A stretch of 64,000 bases of DNA. It comes from Epiperipatus broadwayi (lineage: Eukaryota; Onychophora; Udeonychophora; Euonychophora; Peripatidae). Shown piece after piece: positions 1 through 10,424 of the stretch (position 1 is its first letter; each line of letters opens with the position of its first letter). The DNA is taken from the NCBI GenBank assembly GCA_028023455.1, contig JAQFVV010006255.1, positions 5,932,001 through 5,996,000 on the forward strand, given 5' to 3'. The notes beneath the pieces are model-generated. The model had not been told where the DNA came from. It worked only from the letters and a program-made list of their open reading frames with translations, and did no database searches. Position numbers and translations under genes: made by a program.

Positions 1-911
1 CTTTTTTTGTATCTCATTGGCTTCTCTGATCTTTTCATTGATAAAGCATATCATATCTGGATATGATCCTGGTATTAGAGAAATCAGTATTGTGACTTGA
101 ATCTGTAACATGAAGTGAGAGTGCTGATGATGTTAAGTGTTGCTTAACTACATTTGTATGTACGTCTCTTCTAATACGGATGCAATGATTTATCATACAA
201 ATTTCATAAACTCCATGGGTCTCAAATGGGATTGAATCTTCGTTACGATGTTACTAATTTTTTGATAAATAGTATTTGCTGTTTTTAGATTGTAGCATTT
301 AAAAATACGTCCATTACTAACTGTAGTTCATTTTATATAAGGAATACAAATCCTAATAATTATTTCTTATTTTATTTATTTTGGGTTTGGAATTAAGGAT
401 TGGTGAATAATTTTATTATTATAACTACTAGCTAATAAAACAGCATTTATATGATATATTTCTTCTTTCGATATGATTTATCTGAAAGGTTAATTGCTCT
501 AATGAAAAGAGTTTTGGCTACAGAAAAAATCTGAGTTGAATGATGATATGATGAAAATTGTAAGTATCTGCCTGTATTGGTATTTTTCCTGAAAACTGAA
601 AATGATAGATTTTGTTTCCTGATGATGAATATATCAAGATATGGAAGTTTTCTATCAGACTGTCTAAATATTTCCTCCCCACAGAGGTTTATTATTAATT
701 TCCAAATTAATGATAAAATAGTTTTTTGATATAAAAAATGTTCTTTTCTAACAAAATTAAATTTATAAAACACAATGGTAATTTTACGAAAACTTTAAAA
801 TATGGAAATGAATTGGTTATTTATTTTGTTTTTTATATGTATCAAAGAATAGTGTATCAGTATCTGTTGACTTGTCGGTTTTGTCTTAATTAATTTTTAT
901 ATGTGGATGTT
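1..911. other. AT-rich sequence without recognisable gene
   Basis: I see no conserved motif, splice-supported exon or terminal repeat here. Open frames in this stretch are short, low-complexity and AT-driven. Confidence 0.5.
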
Positions 912-2290
912 ACTTTAATCAGGCAAGAGTAAGAAGTCTTTTGGAAAAAGGTTTACTGTAGAAGTTTAAAAATGTTATTGCAAGAGGTCAAATGAAAGTA
1001 GTAAAGTGCTAGCATGTGATACATGTGGATATATTTATAGTTCACAGATAAGTTTGTAAAGTCATTGCAAAGCTAATCTTCAACTTTTCATTTTATATAT
1101 ACACCTGGATCTGTTTTTACACGGACTTATTTAACACGATTTTGAAGTTACGCGATTTTGAAATTCACCGGAAGTCGAAGTCCGATAATGCGCTATTACT
1201 TTAAATAATAAATTTCGCGCACTTACGTTATATTGAGAGTAATAGCACATTATTGGAATTCGACTTTCATCTTAGTAATTTCAATATTTTCAGTGCTTTA
1301 TAATAGTAAGATATTATGCAATAATGAAATTATAATCATGATTTCCACATTTTATGTATACACACATTAAAATTTACAAGATTATAATGTAAATTTGTTC
1401 AAACATTGTGCGTGTTAATTTTGCATTTTAAATCACATTCTGTTTTTGCTTTTTAAAAAAGAACGTAATCAATTATTAATCATTTAGTGTTTAGCAAGTT
1501 TATTTTTAAAAGGTGAGTAATAGCAATGAAACGAAATTTGATTTTTAAATGGAATTGAAAATTAAAGACAAAAATAAGAATTTAATTTTTAGTTGCTAGT
1601 TTTAATTAAATTTTTCCCAGCAGTGGTGAATAAATGTCTTTTTATTATCGTAAGTCTAAGTTCATAAACAATTAATAAAATCATCGTCTCAAAGATTAAT
1701 TGCATTGTCACCAGAAATCCATTGACTCAACATGAGTGTGAAGATAGCGCTAGTTGTATTTCCTCAGTTTGCAAACGAATGTGTTTTTCGGCAAATATCG
1801 ATAATAATTAAAATGTGTATAAAAAAATGTAAATTATGCATAAAAATATATTATTTTGAATAAAATTAAATATTATAGTTTAAAAAAAGTTTGTCTTGTA
1901 TCAATTTTTTTCAAATTTGAAATTTTTTATTAGTCATATTTTATTTCCTTATTTTTTTTTTGCGCGAATTTTAAAGTAATTTTACATTGGTGCTTTGCTT
2001 TTACACGAATTTTGAAAAATCACAGACCGCATCCCCCCTTTTTCAATGTAAGTTACGTCTATTTTTGCGCGATTTCGTTTGCGCATGTTTTCTGAGGAAC
2101 CTATCTATCGCGTAAAACGAGACCCAGGTGTATTTTAATCTTCTGCAATTAGAATGATCACACTAATGAATAGTTGTTAATGATAAATGTGCATGAGTGT
2201 TTTATATTTTATGTAATTTATAGTTTAAAAGATGAATAAATAATTTAAAGAGTTATATATTTTATTATAAAATTATATTTATAATCAAAA
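912..2290 (+). mobile_element. CR1/Jockey-like LINE 3' end, 5'-truncated, split by a MITE
   Basis: Positions about 912-1100 and 2131-2290 align by eye with the 3' end of the better LINE copy at about 4630-4965. Shared pieces include the segment ending in a Cys-Cys...Ser-His finger-like motif, the 'gcatgagtgt' block and the 3' 'gagttatatattttatta' block. The copy is 5'-truncated near 912, as usual for target-primed retrotransposition. The two halves are separated by the 1.03 kb TA-flanked element at 1102-2130; the sister copy has no such insert, so it acts as an empty-site control. No intact reading frame remains. The 3' boundary is approximate. Confidence 0.7.
1102..2130. mobile_element. pogo/Tigger-like non-autonomous DNA transposon (MITE)
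   Basis: The ends are imperfect terminal inverted repeats of about 23 bp: left begins CACCTGGATCTGTTTTTAC, right (reverse complement) begins CACCTGGGTCTCGTTTTACG. Both are flanked by TA (1100-1101 and 2131-2132), the target duplication of Tc1/mariner/pogo elements. The 'TCTCGTTTTACGCG' style end resembles Tigger/pogo termini. The interior is AT-rich and has no transposase frame, so the element would depend on an enzyme in trans. It sits inside a LINE 3' end; the uninterrupted LINE copy near 4816 supports both boundaries. Confidence 0.75.
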
Positions 2291-2601
2291 TCATACATGG
2301 ATGAATCCTGCAAAATATATCATTTATAACTGCAACCCATGAAAATCTTTGTTGTAACATGTATATCTATTACCATTTTATTTAGATTGGCATAGAGATA
2401 TACAGGCTTTACGAAATTAAAGTACTTATTTGTAATTTTAAATATAAAAGGTTTCAGATTATGATAGTATATTTGGAGAAATTTTAAATTATGGTAGGGT
2501 TACAAAGAAATAAAGTCATATGTTACATGACCTAATTTAACAAGCTTGTGTTACAAATGTTATATAAAGAGCTCGCAAATAAGCTCTTAACAAGCTTTGC
2601 A

Positions 2602-2664
2602 GAATATTCCCAACTCCAGACCAGTTTCTGCTTCTGGCTTCTTCAGTGAGGTGCTAGGATATTC
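2602..2664 (-). ncRNA. Hammerhead ribozyme-like motif (type I), lineage A, inverted copy
   Basis: On the - strand: outer stem I strand GAATATCC, core CTGAAGA (fits CUGANGA), short stem II, GAAA, then CTGGTC as the cleavage triplet context, and the returning stem I strand. The returning strand reads GGAATATTC, slightly diverged from the perfect complement. Stem II is weak (2 bp), so activity is uncertain. Confidence 0.6.
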
Positions 2665-2978
2665 AAGCATTAGATTAAAAAAACCAGGACAAGCCCAACA
2701 CTTTATCTAATGGATAACTATTAAGTAGAAAATCTGAAATTTTCAGACATTCATATATCTTCCAATCCAGCTATCTAACTTAAATAGCCATATGGTACTG
2801 AATCAAGTTCAGATACACCATATATTAATAGCTTTAGCAATACAAAATTGCCAAAGTCTATTAAAGTTATATAGCTGGATTAGAAGACACATGAATGTCT
2901 GAAAATTTCAGATTTTCTATTTAATAGTTATCCATTAGATTAAGTGCCAGGCTTATTGGTATTTTTAATCTAATGCTT

Positions 2979-3041
2979 GAATATCCTAGCACCTCACTGA
3001 GGAAGCCAGTAGCAGAAACCGGTCTGGGATTGGGGATATTC
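2979..3041 (+). ncRNA. Hammerhead ribozyme (type I), lineage A, copy 2
   Basis: Elements in order: GAATATCC (2979-2986), inner stem I CTCA (2993-2996), core CTGAGGA (2997-3003), short stem II with G-C and C-G pairs, GAAA, then CCGGTC with predicted cleavage after 3024. The inner strand TGGG and the outer strand GGATATTC (3034-3041) close stem I. The outer stem is a perfect 8-bp match and leaves an internal loop where type I hammerheads make tertiary contacts. Stem III is only the self-complementary CCGG, suggesting activity as a dimer. The weak point is the 2-bp stem II. Confidence 0.7.
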
Positions 3042-3358
3042 TGCAAAGCTTGTTAAGAGCTTATTTGTGAGCTCTTTATATAACATTTGTAATACAAGCT
3101 TTTTAAATTAGGTCATTCATATGACTTGATTTCTTTGTGATATTATTTTTTGCTATTGGGGCTTTGGTGATTTTATAATGCTAAGGCTATTAATATATGG
3201 TGTATCTGAACTTGTTTCAGTCCCATATGGTATTTTATTAAAGTTAGATAGCTGGATTGGAAAACATATGAATGTCTAAAAAATTTCAGATTTTCTACTT
3301 AATAGTTATCCATTAGATAAAGTGCTGGGCTTGTCCTAGTATTTTTAATTTAATGCTT

Positions 3359-3421
3359 GAATATCCTAGCACCCCACTGAGGAAGCCAGTAACAGAAACT
3401 ACTCTGGGATTGGGGATATTC
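3359..3421 (+). ncRNA. Hammerhead ribozyme-like motif (type I), lineage A, copy 3
   Basis: Same layout as the copy 380 bp upstream: GAATATCC / GGATATTC outer stem, core CTGAGGA (3377-3383), GAAA, predicted cleavage after 3404. The triplet is CTC instead of GTC, which still fits NUH but breaks the stem III closing pair. Stem II also carries a substitution. Probably weakened. Confidence 0.6.
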
Positions 3422-3489
3422 TGCAAAGCTTTATTTGCGAGCTCTTTATATAACGTATGGTAGAGATATGAAACTTAAAAAAGTATGGA

Positions 3490-4965
3490 AAGTTTTTATG
3501 GATATATGGATTTGTATAATTGTCTTTCCAGATATCAAATAATGCTTTTATCATTTATATTTATTAAATTAAGGACAATAGAAGACATTGCATTAAGATG
3601 GAATAGATGTATAATTGGAAAAGATAATAGTATGGTAATCAAGAAATACTGTAGATATGGTTTTTTATTTGCCAGGCAACTGCAAATAAAATGCTGTGAA
3701 CAAAACTGCAATTTTTATATTGCTTTTATGTATTTATGGCATTTGTTTCAATGTTTAAAAATAGCTTGTTTGCAAAGCCTATTTCTGATGATATGGAAGT
3801 AATTTTTACTACTCATAATAGAACATGAAACACTTCAAATAAAATTTGGTACAAACAGAACTATGTGCTAGCTCCAACTTTAGTTTCTATATTTGTAAGA
3901 AAAATTTTTGGAGTAAGATGCGATATAGGCTTGGTAATATAGTTTTTAATTAGAAACATTTAAAAGCAAAAAGTCATTTCATCTTGACTTTTAGATTCCA
4001 ATATAGATGATGTTTTGCTATTTCAAAAAATAATTTACAGAATGTTTAAATGTTTTGAATGCAACATATGAAGTCATTAATGTTCAAACAACTGGCAACA
4101 ATGAAAGAAAAATCTTCAAATAAATTATTCATTTTGCTAAATTTATTGAATCGAAATGAGATGTGATAGAGTCACTGGAAAATTTTTAAGTAAAAATGCT
4201 TCATAACATTCTGAAAATGCTATTGTAAGATTTATTGAATTGAACATATGAAGTGAAAAAATAGTACTAGTCCTAATGTGATGATAGAATGACAGATTCA
4301 GTCTCAACTGAGTAATGTAAAAAAAAAAAGATCATCTAACTAATTGAACAAAAGTTTTAAGTGCTCAATCTGTTATAAAGCATTTGAACATTGTATATGA
4401 GTTTGTAAATACTTAGCTATATGACTAGTTTAATGATATCAGATTTTTTAAAAAAAATATTTTTTGATAATGTGAACATATAATATTTGTAATATTGTGT
4501 GTGCATTTTTTTTTTAATACCAGAGATAGATCTGATTATGTTGTAAAGATTATCTCAGAAATATTATAAATAAATGCAATATTGGTTGCTTTCATTAGAG
4601 GAATATGATTAAGTGTTTATTGCAATAGAAAACTTTAATTAGACAAGGGCAAGAAATCTTTCAGAAAAAGATTTACTGTAGAAGTTAAAAAATGTCATTG
4701 CAAGATGTAAATGAAAGTTCGTAAAGTGCCAGCATGTGACATATGTGGATTAATTTGTAGTTCACAGATAAATTTGTGTAGTCATTGTAAAGTTAATCTT
4801 CCACTTTTCATTTTCTTTATATGTATTTTAATCTTCTGGATCACTAATGAATAGTTGCTAATGATTAATATGCATGAGTGTATAATTTTATATTTTATGT
4901 AATTTATAATTTAAAAGGTGAATAAGTCAATTTAAAGAGTTATTATTTTATTACAAAATTATATT
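3490..4965 (+). mobile_element. CR1/Jockey-like LINE fragment (RT to 3' end), decayed
   Basis: Around 3675-3780 a frame reads RQLQIKCCEQNC followed by YIAFMYLWHLF. This matches the RT palm-1 region of CR1/Jockey-like LINEs, where the motif is close to 'LYIAFIDLxKAFD'; the catalytic Asp is lost. Near 4000-4080 comes a YADD-like remnant (IDDVLLF). At about 4715-4790 is a terminal zinc-finger-like motif, CDICGLICSS then SHCK, typical of the C-terminus of this LINE group. Many stops and frameshifts make it non-functional. It begins directly after the hammerhead element. Further copies lie at 912-2290, 37200-39060 and 46510-47600. Confidence 0.7.
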
Positions 4966-7900
4966 ATTAAAAAATTAAAATATCAATTATTATTACCTTG
5001 AAGAAAACTGCTAGACATTCAAAACATTAAAAAAAAAAGTATTGATAGAATAGTGCTTTGAAACAATGAAGTTTAAAATTCCAGTTTTGAAACAATATTT
5101 TATAATATTCAATGTAAACAGAGAAAGAAGTTAAAGGAAAATCGATCAATTTTTTAATATAGATTACTTTATATTTAAATGAATTTTTATTTTGTTTACC
5201 TGACAAGTTACTTAATGTTTTTAGATAATCTATATATGTTCTCTGAATTAAGTATTTCTCATACAAAATTGATCTGAAAGGTTAGGTGACTGCCTTACAG
5301 CATTGAATGGGATAAAACATCAAAATGAGACAATATTTTAAAACTAGAATTTTTATTTATATCTAAATTAAATATTTAAACAAGAGTTTCAGAATATTTT
5401 TGAGAGAAAGAATACTCCATCAATTTTTTTCAATTACTCTTAAATTTTCTTAATACTTTAATAGACAAGTATACTAAGTATATGTAAACAATTAAAAAGT
5501 AGAACAAATTAAATGGGACTGGTAGTATAACATAACATCAACAAAAACTAATACTTTTGCTTTCTTTTTACAAAACAAACTAGAGAATTCCTCAACAATT
5601 TTAATGTTTCAAAATTTGTGCAGTATTAAATGCAATAACAACGAACAACAATAAAACCCAGTACTTTAATGAAAGTATATTAATAATTTTCATTAGTCAT
5701 TCATTAGACTAGAGATTATCCACTTAATGAATATTTCTGTAATTGTAATTTTCATCACTACACCTTTCTCACGCAAGGTTCTGTCTGCTTTTAATACTTG
5801 TGGAGGGGTATAATCATAAACATGATAATAGTTATGTGGGGATCGTACATTTTTTAAATGTTTTTGGTCATAGGTTTATGATTACACTTCTCCACAAGGT
5901 GTTTAAGTTGCTTGAGAGTGGTGAAGTGAAAATTATATTATAGAAATGGCTTCTGGTACGCAAGATTTATTTCAGTTGGACCTTAGACAATTTTAAGTAT
6001 CTAAAACAGTAAGATAAAAAAAATGTAAGGAGAAAGCACAAAAAGTAGACAATGTAGATTAAATAAGAAAAGTACGTAGTTTTTGATTATCAATGTTATA
6101 GTCTACAATGCAGTAGAAATTATTTGTATTTAGCTTATATGATCTTTTCATTGTCAGTCAACTTTGGATTCTATAAAATTACTTAATTAAATTTATATGT
6201 TAATAATAAGTAAATGTATTATTTGTATTACAACTTCTTTCTGTTATGTAATTATTATAATATTTTTAAACAGTATATGTAATCACTATTTTATTACATC
6301 AAAATAATGTGAATCTCTTGATATATTGCACAGTATTAGTCTAAATATTAAGTATATTGTACAGTCCACTTTTTCCATGTATATAAAAAGGAATAGATGA
6401 TTCTTGAGAGAGAATGATACATGATGAACTACCGATGAAAATGCGTTGAAGATCAAGAAGGATGAATCAAAATATTATATATGATTTTTACAAAAATAAA
6501 CAAAATAGCTATTACATATATGTCATTTATATAATTGCATTATAAGATATATGAATACTAAACTTGGAGAAGGAAGTTTAGAGACTTTTTATCCCAGTTC
6601 ACATAATGAAATATTTAATGCACTGAATACTTCTGTCTCCAGGTTTAGTCCCAGAATAAATGAAATTACATCATCTTGTGTTATTGCTCCATACTCATGT
6701 TCATATTGATTATGTCTAGATATTCATATACTCATGAGTTTTGAGATATAGGAAGACTTCAATAATCCAAAATGGGCAAATGTACACAATAAATAACTGA
6801 AAATTTCCTTCTTTTTAAAGTATGGAATGCCCCATTCTCTCTTTATACACAAATTTTATTTGCTACATTTACCTTCGTATCAAGACCAAAAGCACACAAT
6901 TTATAAGTCTGATTACATCTGTCTATCAAGCATAAAACTTAGATTCTAATTTAAAATAAATACTAAAGCAATGTTTTGATAAAATAAAATGTTTATTTAA
7001 ATTATATAATCAATCATAGTGGTAATGATTAAATAAATCTTTAACAAAGATGATATAAACAAAACATATCTAAGAGACATTAATTGGATTTTAAGTATTA
7101 GAATCTCAACATATGCAAAAAATCAATTATAGAAAATTGATTTTTTTTATTAAGAAACTTTACTGGGATTAATATAAACTGATCAAAATATGTATAATTT
7201 GTTTACACTGATTTATGAATATTTATTTGGCAGGTACCAAATATTTTACAATGTTGCAAGAATGTTTACATATGATTCTGTTGTTAGCAAATATGTGAAT
7301 TATTTTAATTTTTCAGATTTTATTTTGAAACACATAATTGCTGTAGACAACATGCATAATGATAGTTGAAAGTTTCAGAATTCTAAAATAAACTATAAAC
7401 TAAAATATAGTTGTCACTTATTGCAACAACTAATAACTATATATGCAATATTGATGATAATTTTTTTATGTTGTATCTGAAAACATATTTTGTATAATGA
7501 TTAACATATTTTTTAGTAGCACTTGAATACATCTGATTTTATTAATATCTTTTCTGGGTTTAGATAGATCAGGAATATTTGATAAATCTCTTCTTAGGTT
7601 TCCAATAGTTATGCGCACAAGAATTGACCCCCTCCCACATTATCCATTTTAAAATATTCAAAATGTATATATTGACAAGAGTTGAGGATGAAGATATGTC
7701 TAGAGACAATATTATTAACTGTTTTTTAAATATTCAACACCTCAGATAACTGGACTATCCCCTTTTTTTGTTTATAGTCAGATTGAGACTAAGCAAATTT
7801 TAACTTATTGATTAACCAATAAATACCCTACTATTCAGTATCTTGTGTATTCACAATGTAAAATATATTTTATAAACATGTTCAATTATTTGTTTTGTTA

Positions 7901-8786
7901 GGTAACACACACATATGTACATTGTGACTATTCTTTATTTAAAATAAATATTACTATTTTCCCTCATTTTATATGCCAGAGGTATTCTATTTATACACAT
8001 ACATGGCTATTATCAAAATTTCTATTTTTATCACGATATGTGCTGAGACTTAATTTTATTTACATACATATATAAACCATTACAATATTTTTCAGTATCA
8101 TTTAATACTTGACTAATATTGCTTTACAAACAATAAATAGTATTTTATAATGAACCTAATCATTTACTATTGAGTTTAAATTATCACTTTTTATGTAAAT
8201 ATTTTTTGATTTTAAACTTGAATAATTAAATAGATTTATTAAATTTTATATCTGTGATAAGGTAATGTAATTTTGAGTCATTTAAAAGCTATTAAAAATG
8301 TAAATTGTAACTATTAAGTAAATTTTTTGTAGTCTGTTATTTTAGTTGGTACAGAGTTATTACAAGTAAATTACACTCATAACTGGTGTAAATTAAGTAA
8401 TATGCTTTTTTTTAAGTCAATTAATAAATCCAGATAGGGCATTCATATCTATATAGCTGAAATTTGCTTTATATTGCATATATAACTCCAATTAAATGAT
8501 TGAAATAAAAAAATGAAGGTGAAACTATGAATGGCATTAGCATTTTTATACATAGATAGTATAGAATAATGCAAAGCAGAACCTAAAACATGTATAGTTC
8601 AATGTTATTAACTCCAGTGTATGGAGTTTAAAAGTGAAAATTTGCTAAAGTATCTGGATAAATGATGAGAAAAATCTTTACAGATATAAGATTGTTTACA
8701 AATAAATTTGCGTAAGAACTATAAGCAAGCATAATTGTATATGAAATATTATAATTTTATCTTTCTTATTGCATTGCTGAATCCAT
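4966..8786. other. AT-rich stretch without recognisable gene
   Basis: Apart from the hairpin at 5797-5898 I recognise no coding, RNA or transposon signal in this 3.8 kb. Open frames are short and low in complexity. Confidence 0.5.
5797..5898. repeat. Imperfect inverted repeat (25-nt arms, 52-nt loop)
   Basis: Arm CTTGTGGAGGGG plus the following 13 nt (5797-5821) pairs with 5874-5898; 22 of 25 positions are complementary by eye. It could be a small foldback or MITE relic or an RNA hairpin. I find no clear target duplication. Confidence 0.5.
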
Positions 8787-10424
8787 ATAATATTAATATC
8801 ATTTATGTTTTCTTATTACTTTTACAATGCTTTTTACAACCCACTATTGACACTTTCGATTTCCCCAGCAATCTTCTTTAGAACTATAACAAATACTATA
8901 CACAGATTCTATCTTATAATCTTGTATATACCCACATATATATCTTTACTTACCTCTGTATATAATTATTAACTTTTTACATATTATATATTTTAATCTT
9001 TTTAATGTTCTTTATTTATCAATCAATACTTCCTACAATCATATATATTATATTTTTATTTTATTTACTTTTTTATTATTTTATTCTTATTAATTCTTTA
9101 ATATTAACTCTAACATTATTTATTCATATTTTTATATTTTACATTATTATTATTCATTATATCAACATTCAATTTGTATAATTTTTTAAACTTCTATTAT
9201 TATTTTTTAATATATATATATTTTACCTATCTTCTACTTATATTTTCAAATCTTAACTTCTATCTATTCAAACTTAATGTGATGTGATGTATTTGGCTTC
9301 TCATTAAACGAAGCCAAGAATATCTCAGCAACTATGCCCAGATAAACCTGTTACCCACTTTATTTTCCATTCCCCACTCTAAGCCTTCCCATATTCTGCC
9401 CCATCCCATTTCCACAATATAATCATTGTCAACTCTATGGCCTTTAAATCTAAATCCCCCTTATCTTTTCGCAAACCCAGCATAAAAACTAATAACTCAC
9501 TTTCTGTATAGTCACTTTGTTCATATCTATTCTCCCATAACTTCATAACTTCTGCTTTCAAATTTTAGTTATATGTAGTAGCTCCCTCTTTTTATTTTTT
9601 ATATAATTAAATCTATTGATTTTTTTAATCAAAATTTTTTTCACACACATTAGTAACAGAGTACGAGTTTGGAAAGGATTGTATAAAAATGATACAAATT
9701 ATAAATAATAAAAGAAACTTTTTTTTTTTAATAATATTAAACTAATATTAAATTAGAGATTTGGGGTGAAAAAAAATTTGACATAAAAAAAAAAAAAGTA
9801 TAGATTTAATTATATAAAAAATAGAAAGAGGGAGCTACTAAATATAAAAAAAAATTGAATAGATAGAAGTTAAAATTTGAAAATATAAGTAGAAGGTACG
9901 TATAAAAAAAATGTTAAAAAATACCCTATATTACATATATAGACTCACAGGTATATAATAAGCCTGTGTTTCAGTTATTACATTATAGATTAAAGAAAAT
10001 CATACATATTGAACGTTAATATAACGAATAATAATAATGTAAAAAATATGAATATATAATGTTAGAGTTAAATATTAAAGAATTAATAAGAATAAAATAA
10101 TAAAAAATAAATGGAATAAATATATATATGATTATAGGAACTATTGATTGATAAATATAGAATATAAAAAAAGTTAAAATGTATAATATATAAAAAGGTA
10201 ATAATTATATAGAGATACATAAAGATATATGTGAATATATAAATAATGATTATAAGATAGAATTTGTGTATATATATAAAATGTAAAATTATATGTTCAT
10301 GTATATTTGTATTGTGTTTGTTATTGTTCTGAAGAAGATTGCTGGGACAATCAAAATCATCAATAATGAGTTGTAAAAAGCATTGTAAAAGTAATAAAAA
10401 ACATAAATGATATTAATATTATAA
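8787..10424. mobile_element. Inverted pair of Penelope-like element 3' ends
   Basis: The left arm (about 8787-9640, read on -) and the right arm (about 9740-10424, read on +) are inverted copies of one another. Both share the 3' tail of the Penelope-like element at 31640-33880, including the 'GTTCTGAAGAAGATTGC' block, a short complementary stem and the 'TTGTAAAAAGCATTGTA' block. There is no RT or GIY-YIG code left, only 3' untranslated sequence. Inverted terminal copies are a known habit of Penelope-like elements. The left arm is interrupted by a LINE 3' end at 9273-9556. Outer boundaries are approximate and no TSD was found. Confidence 0.65.
9273..9556 (-). mobile_element. LINE 3'-end insertion with 6-bp TSD
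   Basis: This fragment carries the last part of a LINE reading frame on the - strand (MKLWENRYEQ..., then KWDGAEYGKA). It ends in a hairpin (GGCTTC...GAAGCC) and a short ACATCACATCA-like tail. The direct repeat TTCAAA flanks it (9267-9272 and 9557-9562). The matching arm of the surrounding Penelope inverted repeat lacks it, giving an empty-site comparison. Related 3' ends form the palindrome at 16.65-17.85 kb. Confidence 0.7.

Larger units (their letters stand above)
2498..3455 (+). mobile_element. Hammerhead-ribozyme retroelement, lineage A (inverted copy plus tandem dimer)
   Basis: A 958-bp non-coding element flanked by the 8-bp direct repeat TATGGTAG (2490-2497 and 3456-3463). An inverted copy at about 2498-2845 is followed by two direct copies with a 380-bp period, measured between the ribozyme cores at 2997 and 3377. 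Each copy carries a hammerhead-like motif. This 'inverted partial plus tandem' plan is typical of Penelope-like elements, and tandem ribozyme units with TSDs are typical of retrozymes. There is no coding frame; mobilisation would need a reverse transcriptase in trans. The two direct copies differ at scattered positions, so the insertion is not very recent. Confidence 0.75.

Noticed and set aside
447-773. 108-residue open frame on the - strand
   Set aside because: Low-complexity, AT-driven composition, no motif, no splice or family support.
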